Assembly (NCBI GenBank): GCA_045430275.1
Contig: JAILXU010000003.1
Coordinates: forward strand, 62,001 to 126,000
Origin: Oceanobacter sp045430275
Lineage (GTDB): Bacteria > Pseudomonadota > Gammaproteobacteria > Pseudomonadales > Oceanobacteraceae
DNA length: 64,000 nt
Direction: 5' to 3'
The notes under the pieces: generated by a model
What the model was told of the DNA's origin: nothing
Database searches by the model: none
The model's input: the letters and a program-made list of their open reading frames with translations, nothing else
Part shown: piece after piece, positions 35,676 to 44,020 of the stretch
Layout: each line of letters starts with the position of its first letter
How positions within the stretch are numbered: the first letter of the stretch is position 1
Translations under genes and position numbers: made by a program

Positions 35676-36728
35676 ATGGATGATCCTGTGTTACGCACTC
35701 TCACTTTGGTCACACTGTGGCTGTTGCACGCTCACTGCCAGGCCAATACCCGCATTGGCTGGTCAACCGATCTGGTTGGCTACTCTGGCCCCATTGCCAT
35801 CATGGCACTCGACAATCACTGGAATGGCACACTGGAAGACGACGACCATGGCTTTCTCTGGCATCAGGAGCGCCTGTCGATCCGGCATCACGACTTTTCA
35901 CTCAGCTATGTGAAACGCCATCACGCGGAATACGAGTTTCCCAACGACGTTGCCCGTGGTTTTTATTATCAGAACAACACCATCACATTGGATCAGCGCT
36001 ACAGCATTCAGTCCTATATTCAAGCACGGCATTATCAGGGTGAAGGACTGTCACTGGCCCATCAGTGGTCGGATGATTCTGGCCAGCATCAATGGTCGCT
36101 GGAACCCGCACTGACCTGGCTGAAATTGCATCGTCTGGTGTGGGGAAAGTTGTCCGGTGATCTGTTTTATCAGGCTCCGAACGATTGGGGAGGGGATGTC
36201 ACGCTGGACTATGGTTATACCCGCGACTATGTCGTGCGCCGCCCACTGGATGGCCACACTTATGGCAATCTGTGGGCCGCCGATTTGACCGCCAGTTATC
36301 GCTTCCAGCGCTGGCAATGGAACTATCAGGGGCACAATTTACTGGCTCGCATCCAGTGGAACGACCTGCCGTATACCGAGGCACGCTTCTGCACCGAATG
36401 TGCTTTTTTACTGAAAGGGCGGGAGTTCTTCGATGAACGTACTTTTCGTGCGCCTGCGGTACACACGCTAATGCACCGCTTCGACCTCACGGAGCACTGG
36501 CAACTGGGCCTGACCCAGCGTGTTAACCGTATTTTCACCACACATCAATGGCAGGTGCATTACCGCCATCAGCGCTCGGAGTGGCAGCTTGGTTATGAGC
36601 CAAAACAGCAAAGCTGGCACCTTGGATTCCAGCACCCGGCATTTACTGTCAGCGTGCAAAGCGACAGCCTGAACACCGGGCGCAGCCGACGGCTGGGGCT
36701 GAATCTGGGCCTGAACGTTACTTTTTAA
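35676..36728 (+). CDS. Putative outer-membrane beta-barrel protein, unknown function
   Basis: The frame encodes 350 residues. A GTG at 35688 would start LRTLTLVTLWLLHAHCQA, a better signal peptide, and has GGAT upstream; the ATG at 35676 adds four residues and lacks a ribosome site. The mature part is rich in aromatic residues and alternating strands (for example YSIQSYIQARHYQGEGLSLA and LRVWGKLSGD-like segments), and it ends LGLNLGLNVTF with the terminal phenylalanine usual for outer-membrane barrels. I do not recognise the family. It follows the large lipoprotein gene and may handle it or its partners, which is inference. Confidence 0.7.
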   Translation: MDDPVLRTLTLVTLWLLHAHCQANTRIGWSTDLVGYSGPIAIMALDNHWNGTLEDDDHGFLWHQERLSIRHHDFSLSYVKRHHAEYEFPNDVARGFYYQNNTITLDQRYSIQSYIQARHYQGEGLSLAHQWSDDSGQHQWSLEPALTWLKLHRLVWGKLSGDLFYQAPNDWGGDVTLDYGYTRDYVVRRPLDGHTYGNLWAADLTASYRFQRWQWNYQGHNLLARIQWNDLPYTEARFCTECAFLLKGREFFDERTFRAPAVHTLMHRFDLTEHWQLGLTQRVNRIFTTHQWQVHYRHQRSEWQLGYEPKQQSWHLGFQHPAFTVSVQSDSLNTGRSRRLGLNLGLNVTF

Positions 36729-36732
36729 TAAG

Positions 36733-36780
36733 CCAGAACCTCGTTAGTCCAGAACCTTATTAATTCAGAACCTTATTAAT
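36733..36780. repeat. Three tandem 16-bp repeats at a convergent junction
   Basis: CCAGAACCTCGTTAGT (36733-36748), CCAGAACCTTATTAAT (36749-36764) and TCAGAACCTTATTAAT (36765-36780) follow one another. The last unit covers the hemW stop codon. Two units are nearly identical, so the repeat may have expanded recently. Confidence 0.85.
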
Positions 36781-37909
36781 CCAAAAACAGTGCCAGCAAC
36801 TCATTCAGGTATTGTTGGCCACGCTCGGTTGCCCGAATCTGTTCGCCGACATCCAGCAACCCCAGTGAACGCGCGCGCTCTACCGGCTCTCGCACCTGTT
36901 CCAGCGCCAGGCCCGTTCGCTGCTCGAACAGCACCCGAGGAATGCCATTGCGTAAGCGCAGAGCATTCATCAGGCATTCCAGACCGATCTGCTCAGGTGC
37001 TATCCATTCCTGCCCGGCCAGAAATGCCTTGTCCGGGTTGAGATAATCCTTGGGCAGACGCGTTTTCCAGCGCCGCTCCACGCGACCATCGACGTGCGTT
37101 ATTTTGCCGTGCGCACCAGCACCAATGCCCAGGTAATCTCCGAACTGCCAGTAATTGATATTATGCCGGGCCTGACGTTCCGGGCGGGCAAAAGCGGATA
37201 TTTCATAATGACGATAACCCTGTTGCGCCAACAGTGCCTGACCCGCTTCCTGAATATCCCACAGAGTGTCATCTTCTGGCAGTCTCGGCGGACGTTTGTA
37301 GAATTCGGTATTCGGTTCAATCGTCAGTTGATACCAAGACAGATGCGGTGGCTCAAAAGACAAGGCCGTTTGCAGGTCATCCAGTGCTTGCTCCAGTGTC
37401 TGTCCTGGCAGTCCGTGCATCAGGTCGAGGTTGAAATTATCGAACCCCGCTTGTCGAGCCAGATCAATGGCGTTCAAGGCCTGATCACGATCGTGGATTC
37501 GTCCCAGGCGTTGCAGATGCTCGGGATTGAAACTCTGAATGCCCATCGACAAGCGGTTGATGCCTGCGGCTCGATAACCATGAAAATGCCCGGCCTCTGC
37601 CGTGCCCGGATTGGCTTCCAGAGTAATTTCAGCATTCGGCTGAAACACCAGATGCTCGGCCAGACGTTCAAACAACTGCTGATAAAACTGCGGTGACAGC
37701 AAACTGGGCGTACCACCGCCAATAAAGACCGTCTCAATCGGGCGACCAGCAATCTGTGGCAATTCCTGCTTCACATCCTCCAGCAGGGCATTCAGGTATT
37801 CCGTTTCCGGCAACCCTTGCGGGGCAGTATGAGAATTAAAATCGCAGTAAGGACATTTGCGAACACACCAGGGGGTATGGATATACAGGCTAAGCGGTAT
37901 GGCAGGCAT
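36776..37909 (-). CDS. hemW: HemW, radical SAM haem chaperone
   Basis: HemW is a HemN-like radical SAM protein that binds haem and hands it to respiratory enzymes. The 377-residue protein has LSLYIHTPWCVRKCPYCDFNSH, the CxxxCxxC iron-sulphur motif preceded by a short N-terminus. GGGTPSLLSPQFYQQLF and LDLMHGLPGQTLEQAL follow. The residues typical of true coproporphyrinogen oxidase HemN are lacking at the N-terminus, so HemW is preferred. ATG 37909 gives the family length. Its C-terminal end overlaps a tandem repeat. Confidence 0.9.
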   Translation of the reverse strand: MPAIPLSLYIHTPWCVRKCPYCDFNSHTAPQGLPETEYLNALLEDVKQELPQIAGRPIETVFIGGGTPSLLSPQFYQQLFERLAEHLVFQPNAEITLEANPGTAEAGHFHGYRAAGINRLSMGIQSFNPEHLQRLGRIHDRDQALNAIDLARQAGFDNFNLDLMHGLPGQTLEQALDDLQTALSFEPPHLSWYQLTIEPNTEFYKRPPRLPEDDTLWDIQEAGQALLAQQGYRHYEISAFARPERQARHNINYWQFGDYLGIGAGAHGKITHVDGRVERRWKTRLPKDYLNPDKAFLAGQEWIAPEQIGLECLMNALRLRNGIPRVLFEQRTGLALEQVREPVERARSLGLLDVGEQIRATERGQQYLNELLALFLD

Positions 37910-37997
37910 CAGGCAGACCAGAGCCGGATGGCTCAAAGAAAAGGTGGGAGAGAATAATACTGACGGCCGCGATAACCGCCATCAGTATTCAAAACGC

Positions 37998-38411
37998 TTA
38001 CTGGGAGACAGGAGAGCTGGCTGTGCCGTCGGATGGAAATTCTGCATCCGCCGCTTCACGGTCTGGCTCATTCGTTGCCGCGTTGACGTCATTGCCACTG
38101 GACGATACGGATGATTCAGCATCAACGGCTTCATCCAACACCTGCTCGACATCAGAGACAGCCAGTTCCAGTGTCTGCATCAGGCCCGACAAACGGGTTT
38201 CCATCTGATTTTTTTCATGTGACAGACGCACACCTTCTTTGCCCAGGTGTTCGTTCTGCTGTTGCAATTCGTCCAACTGCTGCTGCTGTTCGGCAACTTG
38301 CTGTTGCGCCTTGCCCAGCTCTTCCTGCAGCTCCATTTTTTCCAGCTGAATGGTTTCCAGCGTCTGAATGGTTTTGGCAACCTTGTTTTCCAGTTGTTCG
38401 AAGATATCCAC
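37998..38411 (-). CDS. ZapB-like coiled-coil protein with acidic tail
   Basis: The 137-residue protein begins MDIFEQLENKVAKTIQTLETIQLEKMELQEEL, close to the start of the divisome factor ZapB, and is predicted coiled coil to about residue 90, with a Q-rich stretch (QQQVAEQQQQLDELQQQN). A Ser/Asp/Glu-rich tail follows. No ATG gives this start, so a non-ATG start is forced; I chose GTG 38411, with GTG 38426 and TTG 38459 as alternatives. ZapB stabilises the Z-ring in E. coli, but at about 80 residues it lacks this tail. Function by homology is tentative. It lies between rdgB and hemW. Confidence 0.65.
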   Translation of the reverse strand: MDIFEQLENKVAKTIQTLETIQLEKMELQEELGKAQQQVAEQQQQLDELQQQNEHLGKEGVRLSHEKNQMETRLSGLMQTLELAVSDVEQVLDEAVDAESSVSSSGNDVNAATNEPDREAADAEFPSDGTASSPVSQ

Positions 38412-38489
38412 GTTACTTTCTATCACCTTGTCAATGTCGAAAAAATGCCACACCCGCAACGGCTTGAAAGGCGGGAGTGGCGGATCACA

Positions 38490-39089
38490 TCAGCTAACCC
38501 AGCCAGCCAATAACTGGCGCATGGCCTGTCCCCGGTGGGAAATGGCATTCTTGCGCTCGCGGGTCATGGCAGCCGCCGCACAGCCTTCTGATGGTACAAA
38601 AAACAACGGATCATAACCAAACCCGTTTTCACCATCGACTTTTGGCAGGATACGCCCTTCCCAGGTTCCCTGAAAGATTTTTGGCGTTGGATCATTAGCA
38701 TGACGCATATAGACCAGTACGCACTGAAAACGCGCCGTCCGCTCAAGCTCCGGAACATCCTTCAAAGCTTCCAGCAACTGGGCATTATTGGCGTCATCAC
38801 CGGCACCCATACCTGCGTAGCGAGCGCTGTAAATACCCGGTAAGCCTTTCAGGGCGTCCACTTCCAGACCGGAATCATCCGCCAATGCGGGCAAGCCGGT
38901 ATGACTGGCCGCATGACGCGCCTTGAGGATGGCATTTTCAATAAAGCTCAGGCCGGTTTCTTCCGCTTCTGGCACCTGAAAATGACTCTGGGGCAACAGC
39001 TCGATCTGCTCCTGCGCCAAATGCTCCTGAAACAGAGCGGTCAACTCGCGCAGTTTTCCGGCGTTGCCACTGGCCAATACCACTTTCAT
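38490..39089 (-). CDS. rdgB: XTP/dITP diphosphatase (RdgB)
   Basis: RdgB hydrolyses non-canonical purine nucleoside triphosphates such as dITP and XTP to monophosphates, keeping them out of DNA. The 199-residue protein has the start VVLASGNAGKLREL, the DSGL signature in ALADDSGLEVDALKGLPGIYSARY, and EGRILPKVDGENGFGYDPLFFVPSEG. ATG 39089 is preceded by AGGAG; an upstream frame extension (to 39167) is not needed. It follows the DUF4426 gene by 25 nt in the metX-metW operon. Confidence 0.95.
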   Translation of the reverse strand: MKVVLASGNAGKLRELTALFQEHLAQEQIELLPQSHFQVPEAEETGLSFIENAILKARHAASHTGLPALADDSGLEVDALKGLPGIYSARYAGMGAGDDANNAQLLEALKDVPELERTARFQCVLVYMRHANDPTPKIFQGTWEGRILPKVDGENGFGYDPLFFVPSEGCAAAAMTRERKNAISHRGQAMRQLLAGWVS

Positions 39090-39114
39090 GTTGGTCTCCT
39101 GTGATCCTGTGCGC

Positions 39115-39564
39115 TTATTCTTCTTCGTAGAAACGCTGGGTAAAGTTAACGTCCAGCGGTACACCATGTCCTTCCGGTTTCACTTTCAGATCAATGCGGT
39201 AGACATCTTTATCATCAAAGCGAAAGGTAGAAATATAGTAGATTGCTGCCGTTTCACGAATTTCCTTGAATTCCAGTTCACGAGACTGGCCAATCAAATT
39301 CTTGATCGTGCCCGTAATCGTTGCAGCGCGCGCTTCCGGCATACCACCTTGTTCAAAGTTCTCCAGCACGGAAATGCTCAGATACCCCAATGAACGGGAA
39401 CGGGTAATGCCATAGGCTTCGGCCACTTCTTCCGTCAAAAAGTTGGACGTCAGGCCCATGTAATGGACTTCATATTCCCCAAAACTTTTTTTCTGTTCAC
39501 CTCGGTCGGCAATGGCAGGCAAGGCAACAAACATCATGAGCAGGGTGGTTAGCAAGGTTTTCAT
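39115..39564 (-). CDS. DUF4426 periplasmic protein
   Basis: The 149-residue protein has a signal peptide (MKTLLTTLLMMFVALPAIA) and a mature beta-rich domain with FGEYEVHYMGLTSNFLTEEVAEAYGITRSRSLGYLSISVLE, the DUF4426 pattern. Function is unknown. ATG 39564 follows GGAG. It overlaps metW by 4 nt and sits between metW and rdgB, the same order seen in pseudomonads. Confidence 0.85.
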   Translation of the reverse strand: MKTLLTTLLMMFVALPAIADRGEQKKSFGEYEVHYMGLTSNFLTEEVAEAYGITRSRSLGYLSISVLENFEQGGMPEARAATITGTIKNLIGQSRELEFKEIRETAAIYYISTFRFDDKDVYRIDLKVKPEGHGVPLDVNFTQRFYEEE

Positions 39565-40184
39565 AACGGTCTCCGGGTCAGGTGGTAAATGGCCATCTCT
39601 CCCAGCAACGCGGGCCACAAACGAATGGCCCAGTGTTCCTGATGGCTGTCATCCAGCACGGTTTTATTCAGAATGCGGATGTTCTTGTCCGCACACAGTT
39701 TCTCAAAATCCGTCACGGTACATAAATGAATATTAGGCGTGTTGTACCAGGAATGCGGCAAGGTTTCTGACATCGGCATCTCACCTTTCAACGCCAGATA
39801 CACTCGCGTACGCCAATAGCCAAAGTTCGGGAAGGTAATGATGGCTTCCTGGCCGACACGCAGCATCTCGTCCAGCAGTTGATCCGGGCGCTGTACTGCC
39901 TGAATCGCCTGAGCCATGACCACGGTATCAAAGCTGCCATCGTTATAGTTCACCAGCCCCTTGTTCAGGTCTTGCTCAATCACATTAACGCCTTGGGCAA
40001 TGGCGGTGGTAATACGCTCCTGATTGATCTCCAGACCATAACCACGCACCTGCTTATGCTCTCGCAAGTAGCGCAGCAACATGCCCTCGCCACAGCCCAG
40101 ATCCAGAACCTGACTGCCAGGTTCAATCCAGCGCTGAATAATGGCCAGATCGGCTCGTAAATCGTCCAGTTGTAATGGTGTCAT
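39561..40184 (-). CDS. metW: MetW, methionine biosynthesis protein
   Basis: MetW is a SAM-dependent methyltransferase-like protein that accompanies MetX; it supports MetX activity in pseudomonads. The 207-residue protein has the glycine-rich motif VLDLGCGEGMLLRYLREHK, then GLEINQERITTAIAQGVNVIEQDLN and SFDTVVMAQAIQAVQRPDQLLDEM. The start overlaps metX by 4 nt and the end overlaps the DUF4426 gene by 4 nt, so the three form one coupled operon. Confidence 0.93.
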   Translation of the reverse strand: MTPLQLDDLRADLAIIQRWIEPGSQVLDLGCGEGMLLRYLREHKQVRGYGLEINQERITTAIAQGVNVIEQDLNKGLVNYNDGSFDTVVMAQAIQAVQRPDQLLDEMLRVGQEAIITFPNFGYWRTRVYLALKGEMPMSETLPHSWYNTPNIHLCTVTDFEKLCADKNIRILNKTVLDDSHQEHWAIRLWPALLGEMAIYHLTRRPL

Positions 40185-41341
40185 GCGCCACCTCCGTTAC
40201 CTGAGTCCGTTGCCACCCGGTTCATGTACGCCCGCAGCATCTGGTGATAGCGAGCAATCGGCAGCAGGAAGGCATCGTGACCACTGTCGGATTCAATACA
40301 GGCGTAACTGACCGGCTTGCCCGCCTTCACCAGAGCCTGCACGATTTCTTCTGAACGTTCCGGGGCAAAGCGCCAATCGGTGGTGAACGACAACACCAGA
40401 AATTCACATTCGGTCTGACCCAGACATTTGACCAGGTCGCTGTCGTAATCCGCCGCCGGATCAAAGTAATCCAGCGCCTTGGTCATCAGCATGTAGGTGT
40501 TAGCGTCGAAACGGGTACTGAATTTTTCGCCCTGATAGTGCAGATAACTCTCAACCTGAAATTCCGGGGCAAAGCTATAATTCAGCTTGCCTTCGCGCAG
40601 CTCACGCCCGAATTTCTGCCGCATGGCGTCATCCGACAAGTAGGTCAGATGGCCGAGCATCCGCGCCTGCATCAGTCCCGCTTTGGGGATGGTGCTGTGT
40701 TCGGCGTAATGGCCATTGTGGAAATCCGGGTCTTTGGCAATCGCCTGCCGTGCAACTTCATTAAAGGCGATGTTCTGGGCCGACAGTTTGGGGGCCGAAG
40801 CGATCACCACGGCGTGTTTCAGGCGTTGTGGAAACTGGATAGACCAGCGCAACACCTGCATACCGCCCAGACTGCCACCCACAACGGCAGCCCAGATGTC
40901 GATACCCAGTACGTCTGCCAATCTGGCCTGACTATTCACCCAGTCACGCACCGCCACAATGGGAAAGTCGGGGCCGTATTGCTTGCCGGTCTCCGGGTTG
41001 TCACTGGTTGGCCCGCTGGAACCGGAACAGCCACCCAGGTTGTTCAGCGACACCACAAAAAAACGGTTGGTATCAATCGGCTTGCCGGGGCCAATGGCGT
41101 TATCCCACCAGCCGGGCTTTTTATCCGACATCTGATGGTAGCCTGCAGCGTGATGATCACCACTCAAGGCGTGACAAATCAGCACCGCATTGGAACAGTC
41201 GGCATTCAGGGTGCCATAGGTTTCGTACATCAGAGTGTACTCGGGCAATACCCGACCTGAGCGCAGTTGCAGGGGTTCAGTGAAACGATGCGTCTGTTCG
41301 GTCACCAGACCAACAGAATCTTCAGGAATAACGTCTGGCAT
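40181..41341 (-). CDS. metX: Homoserine O-acyltransferase MetX
   Basis: MetX acylates homoserine (acetyl or succinyl) to open methionine synthesis. The 386-residue alpha/beta hydrolase has the nucleophile motif VVGGSLGGMQVLRW, an aspartate in FTTDWRFAPERSEE and a histidine in ESDSGHDAFLLP. The start MPDVIPEDSVGLV resembles pseudomonad MetX; ATG 41356 is an alternative five codons up. Sequence does not settle acetyl versus succinyl donor, though MetX in related gammaproteobacteria is usually a succinyltransferase. It overlaps metW by 4 nt. Confidence 0.92.
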   Translation of the reverse strand: MPDVIPEDSVGLVTEQTHRFTEPLQLRSGRVLPEYTLMYETYGTLNADCSNAVLICHALSGDHHAAGYHQMSDKKPGWWDNAIGPGKPIDTNRFFVVSLNNLGGCSGSSGPTSDNPETGKQYGPDFPIVAVRDWVNSQARLADVLGIDIWAAVVGGSLGGMQVLRWSIQFPQRLKHAVVIASAPKLSAQNIAFNEVARQAIAKDPDFHNGHYAEHSTIPKAGLMQARMLGHLTYLSDDAMRQKFGRELREGKLNYSFAPEFQVESYLHYQGEKFSTRFDANTYMLMTKALDYFDPAADYDSDLVKCLGQTECEFLVLSFTTDWRFAPERSEEIVQALVKAGKPVSYACIESDSGHDAFLLPIARYHQMLRAYMNRVATDSGNGGGA

Positions 41342-41405
41342 GAGACTGGTTTCCATCAAGTGTTCAGGAGAATGAGTGTAACACCCGGTTGGGTCGAGCA
41401 AGTGA

Positions 41406-42146
41406 TCAGTTAGCCGCAGCGTTTTCCGTCTGCGGCTTGATCATTCGCGCGGCCAACACACCGCCTTCAAACAAGGCGTACATGGGCACAGCCAGAATGG
41501 TCTGGGAAATGACATCAGGAGGAGTAACCAGCATGCCAACCACGAAGCAGCCCAGGAAAATATAGGGGCGCTTCTCAGACAGCGAGGCAACACTGGTCAT
41601 GCCACTGAGCACCATCAGGAAGGTTGCCACCGGAATTTCAAACGCAAAACCGAAGGCAAAAAAGATTTTTAACGTGAAGTCGAGAATATTGGTGATGTCA
41701 GGGGTAATCGCCACCCCTTCCGGGCCAATGCCGGTAAAGAAACCGAAGGCCAGCGGCAACACCACGTAGTACGCAAACAGGATACCGGCATAAAACAGCA
41801 CGATACTGGAAACCAGCAGGGGAATAGCGAACTTCTTCTCGTGTTGATACAAGCCGGGCGAAATAAACCCCCACACCTGATGCAGCATAAATGGCATGGC
41901 AATCAACACGGCCAGCACCAGCGTCAGCTTGAAGGGCACCAGAAACGGCGAGGCCACGCCCGTGGCGATCATCTGGCCATCTTCCGGCAACAGCACCGAC
42001 AGCGGTTCCACCAGAATCAGATACAAGTCATTGGCAAACCAGAACAGGCCAAGGAACAGCAGTAGTATCACCAGCACGGATTTCAGCAGGCGATTACGCA
42101 ATTCAACCAGATGTGAGACCAGTGGTTGTTCTTGATCCTGAGTCAT
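41406..42146 (-). CDS. tatC: Sec-independent translocase subunit TatC
   Basis: TatC is the core membrane receptor for twin-arginine signal peptides. The 246-residue protein has six predicted helices and the family start QPLVSHLVELRNRLLKS, with later LMVLSGMTSVASLSEKRPYIFLGCFVVGMLVTPPDVISQTILAVPMYALFEGG. It overlaps tatB by 4 nt, so tatA-tatB-tatC form one operon whose exported substrates include molybdenum enzymes. Confidence 0.97.
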   Translation of the reverse strand: MTQDQEQPLVSHLVELRNRLLKSVLVILLLFLGLFWFANDLYLILVEPLSVLLPEDGQMIATGVASPFLVPFKLTLVLAVLIAMPFMLHQVWGFISPGLYQHEKKFAIPLLVSSIVLFYAGILFAYYVVLPLAFGFFTGIGPEGVAITPDITNILDFTLKIFFAFGFAFEIPVATFLMVLSGMTSVASLSEKRPYIFLGCFVVGMLVTPPDVISQTILAVPMYALFEGGVLAARMIKPQTENAAAN

Positions 42147-42529
42147 GATTTCGGGGTGGTTTCCTGCGGCTGACCAGATGCCTGAGCAGAATCTGCAACA
42201 GTTCCGGCGTCAGAATGACTGGTGTGGGTCGGTGTTACCTGATTTGGAGCATCGGGCTTCTGGCTGCCAGACGGCGCTGACTGATGCGGCTGGATACGGT
42301 TGCCGTCATCGTCGTCCAGAAACGTAGCGTAAGGGTCTTTCAGCTTCTCACGCAACTCTTCTGCCCGCACCTGGCGTTCCAGTTCGTCCTGCACGTTATT
42401 GACGGTACGACGCACCTTGCCCAGCAACAACCCGATCGAACGAGCAGCACGCGGCAAACGCTCCGGCCCCAGAACCAGCAGGCCCAGCACCGCAACGACC
42501 ATCAACTCCAGAAAGCCGATATCAAACAT
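42143..42529 (-). CDS. tatB: Sec-independent translocase subunit TatB
   Basis: TatB pairs with TatC for substrate recognition. The 128-residue protein has the N-terminal helix FDIGFLELMVVAVLGLLVLGPERLPRAARS with the glutamate and FLELMVV features of TatB, an amphipathic helix, and a hydrophilic low-complexity tail. It overlaps tatA by one base and tatC by 4 nt. Confidence 0.94.
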   Translation of the reverse strand: MFDIGFLELMVVAVLGLLVLGPERLPRAARSIGLLLGKVRRTVNNVQDELERQVRAEELREKLKDPYATFLDDDDGNRIQPHQSAPSGSQKPDAPNQVTPTHTSHSDAGTVADSAQASGQPQETTPKS

Positions 42530-42816
42530 CAGGAATCAGAAGACTTGTCTTTGGTAGCAGTCGGGTTGACGTTAAAGCCAGCGTCCTTCTGCTGCGCCTT
42601 GTCGTCGCCTTTTGGCAATGAACGTGGCGTGTCTTCCTGCTTGTTTTCTGGTTTGCTATCAGCCGCAGAAGCGTCTTCTTCGTTCACCGCTTTCTTGAAA
42701 CTCTTGATCGCACCACCCAGGTCGCCCCCGATATTGCGCAGTTTCTTGGTGCCAAAAATCAGAATGATAATGGCCAGAATAATAAGCAGTTGCCAGATAC
42801 TGATGCCAGCAATCAT
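42529..42816 (-). CDS. tatA: Sec-independent translocase subunit TatA
   Basis: TatA forms the pore-like membrane patch for twin-arginine export. The 95-residue protein starts MIAGISIWQLLIILAIIILIFGTKKLRNIGGDLGGAIKSFKKAV, the classical helix, FGTKKL hinge and amphipathic helix, then a charged tail. It is the first gene of the Tat operon here, 36 nt after hinT. Confidence 0.96.
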   Translation of the reverse strand: MIAGISIWQLLIILAIIILIFGTKKLRNIGGDLGGAIKSFKKAVNEEDASAADSKPENKQEDTPRSLPKGDDKAQQKDAGFNVNPTATKDKSSDS

Positions 42817-42852
42817 GGTCGTTCCTCACAATCGTTCAAAGCGAATAGCGGC

Positions 42853-43194
42853 TTAAAAACCCGGCAGACGGGTACCGCCGAGAATGTGGAAATGCATATG
42901 GAAAACTTCCTGGCCACCTTCTTTACCCGTATTGGTAATAGTGCGGTAACCCACCAGGCCTTCCTGTTCAGCAATTTTGGGAATCACAAGCATCATCTTG
43001 CCCATCAATTCCGCATCGTCTTCGGTCACATCCTTGAGGTTCACAATATGGCGCTTGGGAATCACCAGCAAATGGGTTTCCGCTTTGGGCGCGATGTCGT
43101 GAAAGGCGAAAAAGTCGTCGTCTTCATACACCTTGTTGGAGGGAATCTCACCTGCAACAATTTTGCAAAAAATACAGTTATCGGTATCGCTCAT
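42853..43194 (-). CDS. hinT: HIT-family nucleotide-binding protein (HinT-like)
   Basis: The 113-residue HIT protein binds nucleotides and hydrolyses purine phosphoramidates. CIFCKIVAGEIP and the catalytic HMHFHILGG (H-x-H-x-H) are clear. ATG 43194 follows AGGAACAGG; the frame is open upstream to 43347 but that adds an unlike extension overlapping hisE. It lies between hisE and tatA. Confidence 0.93.
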   Translation of the reverse strand: MSDTDNCIFCKIVAGEIPSNKVYEDDDFFAFHDIAPKAETHLLVIPKRHIVNLKDVTEDDAELMGKMMLVIPKIAEQEGLVGYRTITNTGKEGGQEVFHMHFHILGGTRLPGF

Positions 43195-43240
43195 CGCCTG
43201 TTCCTGTTGTGTTACGTTGACCGCAGCCACCCGGTGCCGT

Positions 43241-43573
43241 TCAGTCCTTGTTGCGGGCTGCCTTTTCTTCCAGACCAGACAAGCCGAAACGACGACCCAA
43301 TTCATCCAGTACCGCTTCCGGGCGCTCACCCAGTTGCGACAGGGCAATCAGGCTGTGAAACCAGAGATCAGCGGTTTCGTACACCACGTCTTTATTGTCG
43401 CCACTGCGTTCAGCGTCCTTGGCAGCAATGATGGTTTCGGTGGCTTCTTCGCCGACCTTTTCCAGAATCTTGTTCAAACCCTTACCGTACAGACTGGCCA
43501 CGTAGGACGAATCCGCTTCGGCGTGCTTGCGCTGTTCAAGAATATCACCCAATTGGGAGAGTATGTCGCTCAT
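43241..43573 (-). CDS. hisE: Phosphoribosyl-ATP pyrophosphatase
   Basis: HisE hydrolyses phosphoribosyl-ATP to phosphoribosyl-AMP, the second step of histidine synthesis. The 110-residue protein has the MazG-like core LNKILEKVGEEATETIIAAKD and VYETADLWFHSLIALSQLG. It follows hisI by 17 nt as a separate gene, as in pseudomonads, rather than as the fused HisIE of enterobacteria. Confidence 0.95.
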   Translation of the reverse strand: MSDILSQLGDILEQRKHAEADSSYVASLYGKGLNKILEKVGEEATETIIAAKDAERSGDNKDVVYETADLWFHSLIALSQLGERPEAVLDELGRRFGLSGLEEKAARNKD

Positions 43574-43590
43574 AGTGTGTCAGCCGTATG

Positions 43591-43971
43591 TCAGTAAATG
43601 TCTTTCGGATCTTTGATCACGTCGTCAACGGGTACCCACTCGCCGTTCTCATACACCCGATAGAAACAGCTTTCGCGGCCAGTATGACAAGCGATACCGC
43701 CAACTTGCTCCACCTGCATGACAATCACATCGGCGTCGCAATCCAGACGCACTTCGTGCAACTGTTGCACATGGCCAGACTCTTCACCCTTGCGCCACAG
43801 CTTCTGGCGCGAACGGGAATAATAAATGGCACGGTTTTCTGTGACCGTCAGCGCCAGCGCTTCCCGGTTCATCCAGGCCATCATCAGAATACGCCCGGTT
43901 TTGTGATCCTGTGCGACCGCAGGAACCAAGCCATCGCGATCCCATTTGACGTCATCCAGCCAATTGCTCAT
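43591..43971 (-). CDS. hisI: Phosphoribosyl-AMP cyclohydrolase
   Basis: HisI opens the purine ring of phosphoribosyl-AMP, the third step of histidine synthesis. The 126-residue protein has the metal and substrate residues in DCDADVIVMQVEQVGGIACHTGRESCFYR and MAWMNREALALT. It lies 49 nt after ubiB and upstream of hisE. Confidence 0.95.
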   Translation of the reverse strand: MSNWLDDVKWDRDGLVPAVAQDHKTGRILMMAWMNREALALTVTENRAIYYSRSRQKLWRKGEESGHVQQLHEVRLDCDADVIVMQVEQVGGIACHTGRESCFYRVYENGEWVPVDDVIKDPKDIY

Positions 43972-44020
43972 GCAACACCTGTCAGTTGATCAATAATGGT
44001 CGCGCAGCATACCCAAGCTC

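Noticed and set aside
36776..37909. Annotation as oxygen-independent coproporphyrinogen oxidase HemN
   Set aside because: The protein is 377 residues and begins at the radical SAM domain, lacking the N-terminal region of true HemN, so HemW is better.
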